Positions 44,032-56,468 of a stretch of DNA of 64,000 nucleotides are shown here, piece by piece. This DNA is from Costus lasius. Taxonomy: Eukaryota > Streptophyta > Magnoliopsida > Zingiberales > Costaceae. Numbering within the stretch: the stretch's first letter is position 1; the number at the start of each line of letters is the position of its first letter. Made by a program: the position numbers and the translations under genes. The notes under the pieces were generated by a model, which saw only the letters and a list, made by a program, of their open reading frames with translations, had not been told where the DNA came from and made no database searches. The stretch spans positions 125,380,499 to 125,444,498 of the forward strand of contig CM050446.2 in the NCBI GenBank assembly GCA_027563935.2. Direction: 5' to 3'.

Positions 44032-46320
44032 TTGTTTATATATCTTTTAGTTACTTTTCGCTATTTTCTATTTCTTTTAGTTGAAGTTTTTATTTGGTAC
44101 GGTGCTACTAATCTTTTTCTGTCAAGATACTTGTTTATAACCAGGAATACTGCGCGAATAGGGGAGCTTGTACCTGAAGAGCCAGAGATAGAGCGTACTT
44201 TCCGCCAAGTCAGAAGAAATTTGAAAAGACTTAAGCTCGAAGGAAAATTCTCTAACAGTCAAACGATGGAAGCCAATCGCTCTCTAAAGGACTTTGCAGC
44301 ACCCACTATCTCTAGTGTGCACTCGAGCATATCGCGACCGGCTATCGAAGCTAACAACTTCGAGATAAAGTCGTCACTTGTACAAATGGTGCAACAGAAC
44401 CAATTTAGTGGGGCAGCCACTAACGATCCTAACCTTCATTTATCTATCTTTTTAGAATGCTGCGACACTTTAAAGATTAATGATGCTCATCCTGATGCTA
44501 TCAAATTAAGACTCTTCCCTATTTCTCTCAGGGATTGAGCCAGGGCATGGCTGCAGTCTTTACCGCAGGCCTCTATTACAACATGGGAACAACTGTCTCA
44601 AGCTTTTCTGTCAAAATACTTCCCACCGAGCAAAACAGTCTAGCTCAGAAATCAGATCACCAACTTTGCCCAACTAGAAGGAGAGTCTCTGTATGAAGCA
44701 TGGGATCGGTTCAAGGAATTATTGAGGATGTGTCTGCACCATGGTCTACAGAAATGGGTGATCAGTCACACCTTCTACAGTGGATTGCTATACCAGACCA
44801 GACTTTCTGTAGATGCTGCTACTGGTGGGGCACTAATGAACAAGAACTATGATGAAGCGATAGAGTTGATTGAGGACTTGGCCCTCAACCATTATCAGTG
44901 GTCAGGAGAGAGGAGCCAGCCAGTTCGAAGTTCAGGGAAGTTTGACATGAATATGATTAATTCCCTAGTAGCAAAAGTAGATTCACTTTCTAATAAACTT
45001 GACTCTATTAATGTTTCTATTTCTAATTCTATGACTTGTGATGTTTGTGGAGTGACAGGACATTCCTCTGATGACTGCCACATTTTGAATGCTCCCTCAG
45101 AACAAGTCAACGCTATTGGGAATTTCAAGAATCAGAACGACCCTTACTCGAACACATACAATCCGGGATGGAGAAATCACCTGAATTTCTCCTACAGGTT
45201 GAATCAAGGGCAAATACCTCCTGCTAATTTTTCTAATCAGAACTTCTCTTCTAATTTCATGCCTCCCCCTGGAATACAACATCCATCTGCCAATCAAAGG
45301 CAACAAGATCCTCCACAGAAATCCAGATTAGAGTCGATGTTGGAAAATTTTATGGCAACTCAAATGAAGCACAATGACTCTATAAATGAGCAAATTCGCC
45401 AGTTGAACATGATGGCGGACTCTGTCTCCACCCACTCGAAAATGATGGAATGCCGGATCACAGAGCTGGACCAGCGAATCAATTCATTGTCAAGACACCC
45501 AGGAATGCTTCCAGCTCAACCTGAAGCAAATCCGAGAGATCAGTGCAAGGCCATCATGATGAGTGGTAGTGAGCGATCGGAGAAATCTGAAATCGAAAAC
45601 ATGGGGGATGAAGAGGACAGGTCTGAAAGCCAGAAAAAGGAGCCTCATCATGAGACTCCTGACGCACTCGACGCTGAAACGATAATGGTGGTTGTTGGAG
45701 ACTCAGCAGATTCCGCATGTAATCAACCACCTCTCAAAGTCGAGGATCTTGGAAGCTTCGATCGAGCACTCTTGGATTTGGGTTCTGGGGTCAGCATCAT
45801 GTCGGTCGTCACTTTCAAGAAGCTGAACTTGGGGACTCTCAAATCAACATCTCAGGTTCTCTAGTTCGCAAACAGCTCTAAACTTCACCCACTCAGGATC
45901 GCTGAGAATGTACCATTGCAATTTAAAGGATTATCTATCCCGGTAGACTTTGTGATTCTGGATATGCACGAGAACTCTATTTTCCCTCTTATATTGGGCA
46001 GACCATTCCTTGCCGCCGTTAGAGCCATAATTGATGTCCCACATAGGACGATGAAGTTCTGCATTCATGGAAACGCTATATCATTCAATCTTCCTGTTAT
46101 TAACAATGAACTCTATCTTTCAGGTTCCAGGGAGAGCAGAACGGAGATGAAGGGAAGTATTGCACAGTCAAGAAGTAAGATAGAGCTCTTCCCAGAAGCT
46201 TTTTTTGAACGCTTTGGAGATAGACCCGACGACTCGATTAGCCCAAGAGGAGATAAAGTGGCAACTATGATGTCACACACTGATGATGCCACGGGAGCCG
46301 ATCTGAAGAAGAAGATTTAG
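44032..46320 (+). pseudogene. G4 Gag-protease polyprotein, with nonsense codons
   Basis: One continuous frame with stops at 44536-44538 (TGA), 44641-44643 (TAG) and 45862-45864 (TAG). Gag motifs: ANNFEIKSSL, NQFSG, DPNLHLSIFLE, AIKLRLFPISL, LRNQITNFAQLEGESLYEA, TFYSGLLYQTRLSVDAATGG; CCHC knuckle CDVCGVTGHSSDDC (about 45037-45080); protease with LLDLGSGVSIM (about 45769-45795) and LILGRPFLA (about 45988). The ATG used by element A (MRR) corresponds to ATA at 44137-44139, so the normal start appears lost. The frame ends at 46320 without entering a reverse transcriptase. Confidence 0.88.
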
Positions 46321-47142
46321 AGACTATTTGGAGATGAAATTTTAATTGACTTTGCAAAAGCTTATGTGCTTTATAACTCTGTTATTCCACGTTCTGTCAA
46401 ATCAATTAGAGATGAACTTGTACATCTTGTGCTTATTTTAATAGGTGCAACCTGTGGACGATGACAAAGACAGAAGCTCCACGCCACATACTTAGCTTCT
46501 CCACCACCAAACCCACCATGAGCATCACGCTGGTCAAACTAGTGACCCTAAAGAAGCGCTTGTTGGGAGGCAACCCAACCTCTTGTTCACTCTTTTACTT
46601 TCTTATTTATTTTCATCATTTAGACATTGTTATTCTCCAGTTTTTATTTCATATTTATGCTCTCTAAGCTATACCATGCTGATGGAAATTTTTTTGGATT
46701 TTTTAGGAATCACCGAGCCATGCACGGTCGCACCCGTGCATCCATGCACGGCGTGCATGGCTCGGTTAACTCTTCTGCAAGCGCGACCGAGCGCTGCACG
46801 GGCATGGGCATGAAGGGACGCATGGCCGTGACGCGTAACGAGCTCCGCAAACACCCTTTACCAAGACGTGCACCGATGCACGGCTGTGCATCGTAAGTGA
46901 ACTTAGATGCGTTCTTCGACCGAGCGTTGCACGGGCTGGGCTATGTATGCGTGCATGCCCGTGCATGATTTTCTTATAAGGAGCGCCGCCTGCACACCCG
47001 CGTACACACCCGTGTACGCAACCCTAGCACCGCCGCCGCCGTCCAGATCCGCCACCTCCGGTGCCCGATCGACCGCCGGCGACCCCCCACTGTCTTCTCC
47101 GACCTCCGATGAGCATTTCCCCCAAGTTTCCAAGATCGATCC
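46321..47142 (+). other. G4 interval between protease and second frame
   Basis: Holds the pol-end signature word GTTGGGAGGCAACCCAACC (about 46561-46579), normally found just after integrase, followed by a palindrome array (46712-46972). No reverse transcriptase motif is found, so pol was deleted in an ancestor or was never carried. Confidence 0.7.
46712..46972 (+). repeat. internal copy of the CATGCAC/GTGCATG palindrome array upstream of G4 second frame
   Basis: Words GAGCCATGCACGG, CCGTGCATCCATGCACGG, GCACGGGCATGGGCATG, GCACCGATGCACGGCTGTGC and GTGCATGCCCGTGCATG. These are the same words as in the G4 LTR array but outside any LTR. Confidence 0.75.
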
Positions 47143-48507
47143 ATGCCTCCTGCCACTGTTCGCCGTTACCTTAGTTCCAATCGCCGCCTGCGACTCCACC
47201 GCCACCGACCTTTCTCCTTCGACGTCGGCGCCTCTGAAGCTTTCCCTACAGCACTAACTATCTTCATGTCATCTTCCTACGCCTCCAAGATGTCTCGTCG
47301 GAAGCAAGTTACCTCCAAGCACCACGCGTCCACCTCCCAAGCCGCCACCAAGACTCATCCACCGCCAGCCTTGCCGCCTACTCTATATGGTATCATCTGT
47401 AGAGATCCTGAGCAGCTGGCCAGGCTCACAGCCCTCTCACGCCGGCCGGTGGTGACTACACGATTCCTCGATCACGGGACGCTCAACACCTTAGGCTTCT
47501 ACGAAGATGTGCAATGGCTATTCCAACGTATAGGCTGGGAGCAATTCTTTACTATCTGTTATCCCACCTACATCCCTATTGTACTGGAGTTCCTGTCTTC
47601 CATGGAGTTTCATGCTAGCATCCACACTGACGATGATGATGGCAGTCTTTTCTTCTGGCTCAACAACACTGAGTTTGTGCTTACATTGACAGAGCTGAAT
47701 TCTATCTATGACTTTCCTACAGATGGGATGAGACTCACACCAACCAAATTTAAAGCAAGCAACTTCTAGGCCGACTTGACCGGTTTCCGACCTTTTGATA
47801 CCAGGACAGCCAGAGCCGCCTGCCTCAGGAACCCTGTGCTAAAATATGTGCACCGTGTCATGGCACATACTATTTTCGGTCGAGGGGAGTCTGATGGTCT
47901 TGTTCGGGCATCCGAGCTCCAATTTCTCTGGGCGATACTGCATGGGGTTCCCCTCAACACTGCCTTTCATTTCGCCAACCAACTCCAGAAGGTATCAAGG
48001 GCGCCGAAGGGTGCCATTGCTCTCGGAGGACTTCTTACCCCACTGGCTTTTGCAATAGGGATCCATCCCTACCAGATGGAACAAGCCCGGGGCAACAGCT
48101 GACTCAATCTTGATTCCTGCATCTCCATGCAGATGATAGTCAAGGAGGAAGAATTCTATAGTCTAGTCTTCCCCGGGAGCGATGTCAAGCTACCACTACC
48201 AAATCTCACGCGCACCACAGTCCGCGAGCAGCAAAACTGGAGAGTTGAGGCAGTCGAGGATCAGGACGTGCCTCTTGAGACTGAGCCTCCACCCCCCTCG
48301 CAGCGACCTTCTACCCAGCTTGACCGAATAGAGACTATGATCTGCTTTATCCAAGACGCCCGGCAAGAGACTCACCTATCCGTCGATGCAGGAAATGACC
48401 AGATTCAAAGTGTTGAGACTGAGGTTGAGTACCAAGGACGAGTGCAGTCCTCTCTCTTGGAGTCTGTCCATGACCTTCAGGCGAGACTGCGTCGGCGTTG
48501 GGGATGA
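47143..48507 (+). pseudogene. Athila-type second reading frame (ORF-1/plant transposon protein family), with nonsense codons
   Basis: One frame of 455 codons from ATG 47143 to TGA 48505-48507, with in-frame stops at 47767-47769 (TAG) and 48100-48102 (TGA). Conserved blocks of this plant gypsy-associated family: DHGTLNTLGFYEDVQWLFQR, YPTYIPIVLEFLSS, FFWLNNTEFVLTLTELNSIY, VHRVMAHTIFGRGESDG, ASELQFLWAILHGVPLNTA and GAIALGGLLTPLAFAIGI. The C-terminal part (from about residue 380) is acidic and predicted helical. The function of this family is unknown; in some Athila elements this position holds an envelope-like gene, but I see no signal peptide or strong membrane segment. A further ATG at 47266 may be used instead. 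Confidence 0.82.
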
Positions 48508-49473
48508 GCATCATCGGTTTCACCCATCACTTGGTCAACTTTCTATTTTTCCAGTAGTTTACCTTCGTTATTGGTTGTTTGTTTTCTTCAGTCAACTCTT
48601 GCTAGTTTTAAGTTTGTCACTTCTATTTCTTGCATGCTTTGTTAGTTAGTTGTATCAACATCTTTAGTGTCTTGCCCAAACCCTACTTTTCTATATGCTA
48701 TTTGCTATGTCTTACGGAATTGCATTGTTCTAAGATTACTTGATTGCTTGGGATGGGAATCTTGACTTTTATTTGCCAACGATCTATAATGGTTCTAGTT
48801 GCACATACGATTCTTTAGTTTAATGTAGTTGATTGATTTAATTAACTCAATTCATTGTTGGTACGATCTTGCAGAGTGTGCTTGTTATTATACCTCATCC
48901 TTGACATACATCTTCGGTGTAGTGATTGATTGAATCTTGCTTCATAACTCTACTTCATTTGTGCACTTTGTCATGGGAATCAGAAATAATAATAGTGGTA
49001 CCGAAGTGTTCTTGTACACTGCACGTTGTACTTCCACTTGGTACTATTCATAGCACTACAATAGAAGTAGAGACAGTGATACCGAAGTGGTACCGAAGCA
49101 AAGCTTGGCACTTGGCACTGTTCTTACAAAAAAAAAGGCACCACATAGGGACTATGTGGTACTGATGCTATCTTTCCCATGACTTAATACACAATTACCC
49201 CCTGTTTGAATGCTTGATCAATCATATCATTCATGTGAAATGTATTGTAGAGATTTTTGGTAAAGTGACTTTGCATACTCTAATAGATTGCATTCATGAT
49301 AATTGGTTTAATTTACTTTCCATACTGCATTACAACCTGAAGACTTGTTGTGATTAACCTACAACCTAAATAGACCACTTTAAGCTAGTTGAGATTCCCA
49401 ATTTCATGTCATCACTGTGTTCTACACAATTCAATTGCTTGAGGACAAGAAAAACTTTAAGTCTGATGTATTT
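48508..49473 (+). other. G4 3' non-coding region
   Basis: No domain-bearing frame. Contains GTGGTACCGAAG-type words three times (48990-49100) and ends in CTTGAGGACAAGAAAAAC and TTTAAGTCTGATGTATTT before the LTR, the usual polypurine area of these elements. Confidence 0.65.
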
Positions 49474-50054
49474 TGATGACATGCAAATATATGATATATC
49501 GTGACTCATTTCTGTTATTATTTTGGAATAAAATGCATACTTTATCTCATTTAATTGTTTAAATATTTCATATTCTTCAAAATCTTCACTTTTTCTTTGT
49601 TTTATTGAAATGTAGGTATTTTGACTCAAAATTAGTGGAATTTAGAATATCTGAATATATGGGATAATTCCTCATGATGAGACGAAGCTACACGAGAAAT
49701 TTTAGCCCAATCGGAGCCCTCTACGCTCTTCACGGTCATGGGTGTGTACCCATGCACGGCCGTGCATGAGCTGGCCATTCTAGGCTTCACCGAGCCATAC
49801 ACAGGCATGGGTGTGCATCCATGCATGGCCGTGAAGAGTAAGTTTTCGAGTTACTGAGCCGTACACGGGCGTGGCCGTGCATCCATGCACGGCCGTGCAT
49901 CGTCTCGTGCAGCTTCTACAGGTGCTTGGTTTTTCAGCCATAACTTTTTATTTTAGAAGCGGAATTGAACGAAATTTTTGGGAGACCTTCCTAACTTAGT
50001 TACATACGTTTTGGGACTGAAATCACTGGATTTGATCAAGCGGTTGTGGAGAAC
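49474..50054 (+). repeat. 3' LTR of G4, 5' part (cut by C5)
   Basis: Starts TGATGACATGCAAATATATG and follows the 5' LTR to the word GAGAAC at 50054, with visible divergence (several percent). Contains the palindrome array at about 49730-49905. The remainder is beyond the copia insertion and not in the window. Confidence 0.88.
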
Positions 50055-52011
50055 TATTGGGAAACCCCGGGGACATTTTACAATTTTTCAGAGTTATGGA
50101 CATATTTTTCGCAGCGGAAGAATGTCCCCGAAACAGGCCGGTCCCAAAAACCCAGTGAAGATCGCATGCAAGGGAGTCGACACGATGAGTTAGGAAATAC
50201 CTTAAGAGCAATGTAGAGCGATGTCGATGAAGGCGCCCAAGTGTTCACCCTCTGCAGTCTCGCACACACGGATCTCTTGAGTTCTCTTCTTCCACGCCCG
50301 GTGCTAGCCTCGGGAAGAAGATCCATGTCTTAGGGAGATACTCTACTTCACTTGCGCCACCAAGAGAGATGATGCGCCAAGAGAAGAAGGAAGACTATCC
50401 AAAAACGCCAAGCACTAATGTTCCTTGCGCCAAGAGGAAAGGAAGAAATGGCTTGCGGTTATGGAAGAAGGAAGATGCGCCCATGCTCCAAGCACTCGCC
50501 CCTCTCCTTGTGTTCACGCCTTCAAGGATTAATTGCACACAAGATGGGGCGACTAGGGTCATATTTATAGGGCAAGAGGCGGTTAGGGTAATGGCTAGGA
50601 TCATGACAAGTGTAGGGCTAGGATGAGGAGGTTTGAGATAAGGAAAGTCTCCAAGACATTTCCATAATTCTCATTCAACCTTACCTTTTGTTCCCACGCC
50701 TTTCCTTGTGCGCCAAGGCCTTGCCTTGTGCCTCAAGCAATGCCATAGAGGCATGCATTCCATCCTAGGAAGAGAGGGGGAGGCGCCCTTTACTTCCATA
50801 ATGAAGCAAAGGCGCCAACATGACCCCATTATGCCCCTAGGCGCCTAATGGTTCATGTTTCTCCCCATTATACCCTTTTAGCCTCTCATCTCTTCATGAG
50901 AACTTGTTATTGGGCCTCATTGGATAATGAGCTAGCCCAAACATCATTGCATAGGTTGATTAAGCACTTGGATCCAATCCAATGCAACCCTAATCCAAAT
51001 GTGACCAACCATGGTCAAATACGGGTCAACCTGCCAAAAATGAAGTTTGGCTCCAATAACATTCTTCCATCTCATCAGGCCCATTGGCGCTGATGAAATC
51101 TCCCAATTAGATCCGAGTTATCCAATAACTCGATCATAAGGCTTCCCGATCAATACGAGAACTCAAGTATCAAGGTGTGCGACCCTGTAGGTTCCTCTGA
51201 CGCTGGCAGTGCTGACCAAAGGTCATCACAAGCAGTGAGTGGCACCTAGCAGTGCATCGCTGCTACCCAGGTCGTTGGAATGGATATCGACATCGACATC
51301 CCCATCATCGCAACTAGGTACAGATGCATTACAGTCTCTTTGCCGTACTGATATCCGATTGGACAAGTGTGTCACCACTTGTTTTTATCCAATCACATGG
51401 CTATGACTAAAACAGGTTCTTACCTGGGTATGGCCATACACTCTCAGTCATAGAACCATAAAGGAGCTCCATAGATATCATACTTCCTTAGGGAAGGGGC
51501 AAATCCTATGTCTGTCCATTGATCTTCTCATATGGGTCGTGACATGCTCAATAACAACCGTTATGACCTCCCAGCTACGGCAAGGTGTTAGGTTGTATCA
51601 AAGCAAGTCCCTAACCATATAGAATGATCAATGACCTCAAGTCAAGGGATCAATGCATCTCCTGTCACTTATGAGGATAACTCATGACACCAAGTCATAG
51701 CCTCATAGCGGGTCTATCCAGTATATCCCCAATGATATACTCATGTGTCTGCGTTAGCACCACGTGCCTAACCAGCCCACATACCAGTCTCACAAGTACC
51801 ATAGCTGTCCCATATCCACTAAGGTACATTGACTGGGGATTATAATTCGAGCACAGATCCAATCTGTCTCCAGGGACATTATCATGTAAGTACACAATCG
51901 CAGGTGTAGTCAAACAATGATAACGACAATGCCAGAATGATATATAAATATCAGTGTCAAGTAGTACATAAGTTGACCAAAACTAGGTCCTAGGGCATAT
52001 ACACCAACAAT
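50055..52011 (-). repeat. 3' LTR of C5
   Basis: Plus-strand start TATTGGGAAACCCCGGGG and end TATACACCAACA, 1957 bp, aligned over its length with 6179-8165 and 39826-41771. Confidence 0.92.
50562..50569 (-). promoter_or_regulatory. TATA box candidate in C5 LTR
   Basis: TATAAATA on the minus strand, in the same LTR position as 40340-40347. Confidence 0.45.
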
Positions 52012-52030
52012 CTCCCACTTGCACTAAGAC
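52012..52030 (-). other. polypurine tract of C5
   Basis: Coding-strand GTGCAAGTGGGAGAT between stop codon and LTR. Confidence 0.85.
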
Positions 52031-55000
52031 CTAGAAGTTGAGGAATCTCAACCCCATATCTCTAGCGTGACCATCATGCTTCTGCTGCGCCAAAGCCTTG
52101 GTCAATGGGTCTGCCAGATTGTTCTCTCTGCCTACTCTGCTAATCTTGACATCACCTCTGTCAATGATCTCTCTGATCAGGTGAAATCTTCTGAGTATGT
52201 GTTTGGATCTTTGATGAGACCGTGGTTCCTTGGCTTGTGCAATTGCTCCATTGTTGTCACAGTAGAGTTCAATGGGATCCATTGCACTAGGTACCACTTG
52301 AAGATCACACAAGAACTTCCTTATCCAAACAGCTTCCTTGGCTGCCTCAGAAGCAGCCACATACTCAGCTTCGGTTGTAGAATCTGCTATGGTGGATTGC
52401 TTGAAGCTCTTCCAACATACAGCGCCTCCATTTATCTTGAACACATAGCCGGCCTGCGATCTAAAGTCGTCAGGGTCAGACTGGAACGATGCGTCAGTAT
52501 AGCCCTGCATACTGAGCTCTTCCTGTCCCCCATAGACCATGAACAAATCCTTAGTTCTTCTCAGATACTTTAGGATGTTCTTTACAGCCACCCAGTGCTG
52601 TAGACCTGGATTGGATTGGTATCGGCTGGTAATGCTCACAGCATATGCCACATCTGGTCTAGTACATAACATTGCATACATGATCGATCCTACTGCCGAA
52701 GCATAAGGAATTCGACTCATGTCATCCCTCTCAGCCTGTGTTGTAGGACACTGGCTCTTTGAGAGAGTAAGGCCATGTCTCACTGGAAGGTATCCTTTCT
52801 TGGATTGCTCCATGTAGAACCTCTCCAGTACCTTATCAATGTAAGTACTTTGACTAAGGGCCAAGAGCCTCTTGGATCTATCCCGGTAGATCCTCACACC
52901 TAGAATATAGGCGGCCTCCCCTAAGTCTTTCATCTCGAAACACTTCCCCAACCATGTCTTCACAGCTTGAAGACTAGGGATGTCGTTTCCAATGAGCAGT
53001 ATGTCATCAACATACAAGACCAGAAAAATTACCAAGCTCCCACTGAATTTTCTGTATACACAGGCGTCATCTTCGCTTTTGATAAACCCATAATCTCTTA
53101 CGGCCTCATCAAATCAAAGATTCCAACTTCGAGATGCTTGCTTTAATCCATAGATGGACCTCTTAAGCCTGCAGACCTTATTAGCCTCTGCAGGATGGAT
53201 GAAGCCATCAGGTTGTGTCATATACACATCCTCAGTCAGCTTCCCGTTAAGGAACGCTGTTTTCACATCCATCTGCCATATCTCATAATCATGATATGCA
53301 GCTATAGCAAGCAGAATCCGAATGGATTTAATCATGGCAACTAGCGAGAAGGTTTCATCATAGTCCACCCCGTGGACTTGTTTGAATCCTTTGGCCACTA
53401 GTCTACCCTTATAGGTAACTATTTTGCCATCCATGTCTGTCTTCTTCTTGAAAACACCATTTACACCCTATGGGTTTTACCCCATCAGGCAGCTCAACCA
53501 AATCCCAGACTTGGTTAGCCGACATGGAATCCATCTCAGATCTCATGGTGTCAAGCCATTTCTCGGAGTCCGGTCCACTGACCGCCTCATCATAGGTTCT
53601 AGGTTCATCCTCAATGATGAAGATCCCATCGTGTTGGGTCGGTAGTGACCCATACCTCTCAGGTGCACGACGAATTCTCCCAGACCTACGCGGGACCTGT
53701 GTCTGAGCCTCAGGTTGCCTAGCAACCGGTGCAGGTGGCTCACATTCCATCTCTTTGTCTTGTGCTTGCACTTGGACCTCATCCAAGTCAAACTTCCTCC
53801 CACTTACTTCTTTCATAAGAAATTCTTTCTCTAGAAAGACAGCACCCCGAGCAACAAAAACTTTGTTCTCAGTTGGGACATAGAAGTAGTATCCTTTAGT
53901 TTCCTTAGGATACCCCACAAACACACACTTATCAGATCTAGGTTCTAGCTTGCTAGAATCCTGACGTTTGACATAAGCCTCACATCCCCAGATCCTGATA
54001 AACGTGAGATTAGGGCGTCTTCCACTCCATACCTCGTATGGTATTTTGGAGACACTCTTAGATGGAACATTATTCAGTATTAGAGAAGCTATTTCTAGTG
54101 CATGCCCCCAGAATGATGAAGGTAGAGTTGCATGACTCATCATGGATCGAACCATATCCAATAAAGTTCGATTTCTCCTTTCAGACACACCATTCCATTG
54201 AGGTGTTCCAGGAGGAGTGAGTTGGGATATGATCCCACACTCTCTCAGATAGTCAAAGAACTCACCACTCAGGTATTCTCCACCTCGATCTGATCGAAGA
54301 GCTTTAATGGATCTTCCAAGCTGGTTCTCTACTTCATTCTTGAACTCCTTGAATTTCTCAAAGGATTCAGATTTATGTCTCATTAAGTAGACATAACCAT
54401 ACCTACTGAAGTCATCAGTAAAGGTAATGAAGTAGCTGTACCCTCCTCTGGCTTGTTTATTGAAGGGCCCACACACATCAGTATGTATGAGATCCAATAA
54501 ACCTTCTGCCCTCTCACCAATCTTGGTGAAGGGCGCCTTTGTCATCTTCCCTAACAAACAAGGTTCACAAGTATCAAATTCCTCCAAGGAACTTGAATCT
54601 AACAATCCATTTGCATGGAGTTGTTGGATGCGATTCTTGTTTATATGGGCTAATCGACAGTGCCATAGGAAAGCACCAACTGAACCACTCAGTTTGGTCC
54701 TCTTATTGCTTATGTTACAAATAGAACTTTCCATATCCAAGATATATAGACCATTGCACAAAGTGCCCCTCCCATAGAACATATTTGCAAATGAAAAAGA
54801 ACAGGAGTTCTTATTTATTTCAAATTTAAATCCTTTCCTCGCCAAGCAAGGAATGGATACAATATTCTTTGTTAGCGAAGGTACACAAAAGCAATTGTCT
54901 AGTTCTAATTGAAGTCCAGAAGGCAAGGAGAGAGTCAAAACGCCTACAGCAACAGCAGCAACCTGTGCCCCGTTTCCAACGCGTAGGTCAATCTCTCCAA

Positions 55001-55952
55001 GCCGCACCGATCTACTTTTCTTGAGCCCCTGCATATTTGTACAAATATGAGCTCCACATGCGGTATCCAATACCCATGACATAGAAGTAGAAAGGTTGAC
55101 TTCTGTAACATAAATACCTGAGCTAGAAGTTAAGGCCAAGCCTTTCTTCTCCTCATTCTGAAGTTGCCTGCAGTCCCTTCTCCAGTGGCCCTGCTCGCCA
55201 CAGTGAAAACACCTCTGTTCCTTTGACTTCCTCGCCCTTTTCTTCAGTTCTTTGGTAGGACCTCTGGCACTGCTCTTAGCACGTGCCTTACCCTTCTTCT
55301 TTATCTTCTTGGTCGCAGGGACCAAAAGAAATGAATTGGGTTTGGTCTTACCCATCTCTCGCTCGGCTGTTTGGAGCATATTCATCAATTCCTCCCGTGT
55401 GCACTCAATCCGGTTCATGTTGAAGTTAATGATAAACGGACTGAAGCTAGGGGGCAGGGAATGAAGAATAAGATCCACAACCAGCTCGTTGTCTATGGTG
55501 TGTCCCAGTCTCCTGAGATGATCCACATTCCCAATGAGTTTGAGAACATGGGATCTCACTGGTGCACCTTCAGACAACTTGCACCGAAAGACTGCTTTGG
55601 CGGTGTCAAATCTCTCAGTTCTAGCCTGAGCCTCGAACATCTGTTTCAGACGAGTAATCATCTGAAAAGCGTTCTGCTCCTCATATTGCACCTGCAGTTC
55701 AGGTGCCATACTGGCTAGCATAAGACATGCAACCTCCAAAGAGTCATCCTGATCCTTTCTAAAAGCATCTCTGTATGCCGTTCGGGCATTAGGCGGAGGA
55801 GCCGCAGGAAGAGGCTGTTCAAGGACATACAGCTTCTTCTCGAGCTTGAGGACTATCCTCAAATTCCGATGCCAGTCCATAAAGTTAGTTCCAACTAACT
55901 TATCCTTATCAAGGAGTGATCGCAGTGATAATCCGCCAGTGTTCGTAGCCAT
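52031..55952 (-). pseudogene. C5 copia Gag-Pol polyprotein, two lesions
   Basis: Start ATG 55952 (MATNTGGLSL). Gag (GTNFMDWHRNLRIVLKLE), CCHC knuckle CFHCGEQGHWRRDC (about 55212-55171), protease DTACGAHIC, integrase HHCC region, DVCGPF, SDRGGEY and VSERRNRT, then the reverse transcriptase begins. A net +1 frameshift near 53445-53460 shifts the frame. It continues with MDVKTAFLNG to an in-frame TGA at about 53114-53116 (Arg in C3), then YVDD at 53014-53003, RNase H (TTEAEYVAASEAAKEAVW) and stop after DMGLRFLNF. Apart from these two lesions the enzymes look complete. It is diverged from C2/C3, so it represents a second copia family of the same lineage. Confidence 0.92.
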
Positions 55953-56122
55953 TGTTCTACAACACACAAGAAGAACAGATTAGTACTACTTCGAATCATT
56001 TAAACTGGACTTGTTTTAAATGACCATGGCTCCCACTATTTTATATTCGAATTGACAACCCACAAAGTCAATCGGGAAGTTTAAAACTTCCTAGTGAGAT
56101 GGGATCCTTATTTCACATGAGG

Positions 56123-56159
56123 CTTTGCATCCCACGAGGGTGGGATGAGATGCACAAAG
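56123..56159 (-). promoter_or_regulatory. leader hairpin H4 of C5
   Basis: Coding-strand outer stem CTTTG/CAAAG, bulge TGCATCT, inner stem CATCCCAC/GTGGGATG, loop CCTC. In C6 two inner pairs and one outer pair are changed with pairing kept. Confidence 0.65.
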
Positions 56160-56234
56160 TAACCCCATGCTTCCTAAGGTGGGCACGCCGGCCGGTTGCT
56201 CCAAGCAACTCCCCTTGTTGAGACAGTCTGGGCA

Positions 56235-56269
56235 TTTCATGTCCAGCGAGGGCCGGATACAACATGAAA
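56235..56269 (-). promoter_or_regulatory. leader hairpin H3 of C5
   Basis: Coding-strand outer stem TTTCATG/CATGAAA, bulge TTGTA, inner stem TCCGG/CTGGA (one G-T pair), loop CCCTCG. Confidence 0.65.
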
Positions 56270-56454
56270 CCTTTACCTCTCAACGATGCCTCTAGATTTT
56301 CACCATGTGCCCAGCACATGTGAACTTCTAGTCAAGTCCATTCCTAACCGTTATGCCCAGGGCCAACGAGTTTCCTTGCGAAGGCACGCCCAGGTTAAAA
56401 CTGGACTGGGGAAACCATTGCCACCACGCACTTTCTAAAGATAAGTGGGTGTGT

Positions 56455-56468
56455 CCCACGAGGGTGGG
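56455..56468 (-). promoter_or_regulatory. leader hairpin H1 of C5
   Basis: Inner stem CCCAC/GTGGG with loop CCTC; C2 and C3 have the same stem with loop TCA. Confidence 0.5.

Larger units (their letters stand above)
42481..50054 (+). mobile_element. G4: non-autonomous Athila-type gypsy element (gag-protease plus second frame, no RT or integrase)
   Basis: 5' LTR 42481-43929, primer site, gag-protease frame to 46320, second frame 47143-48507, 3' LTR from 49474. The 3' LTR is cut at 50054 by copia C5. Reverse transcriptase and integrase sequence is absent between 46321 and the pol-end word near 46558. The bases before the 5' LTR are AAAGT (42476-42480); the partner copy is out of view. Confidence 0.88.

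Noticed and set aside
46903..47257. 116-codon plus and 100-codon minus frames before the G4 second frame
   Set aside because: GC-rich palindromic array and leader sequence open in several frames; the conserved protein blocks are only in the frame from 47143.
47143..48507. Envelope glycoprotein for the second frame of G4
   Set aside because: Position fits the envelope-like gene of some Athila elements, but I see no signal peptide, no clear membrane segment and no furin-like site. The motifs fit the ORF-1/plant transposon protein family instead.
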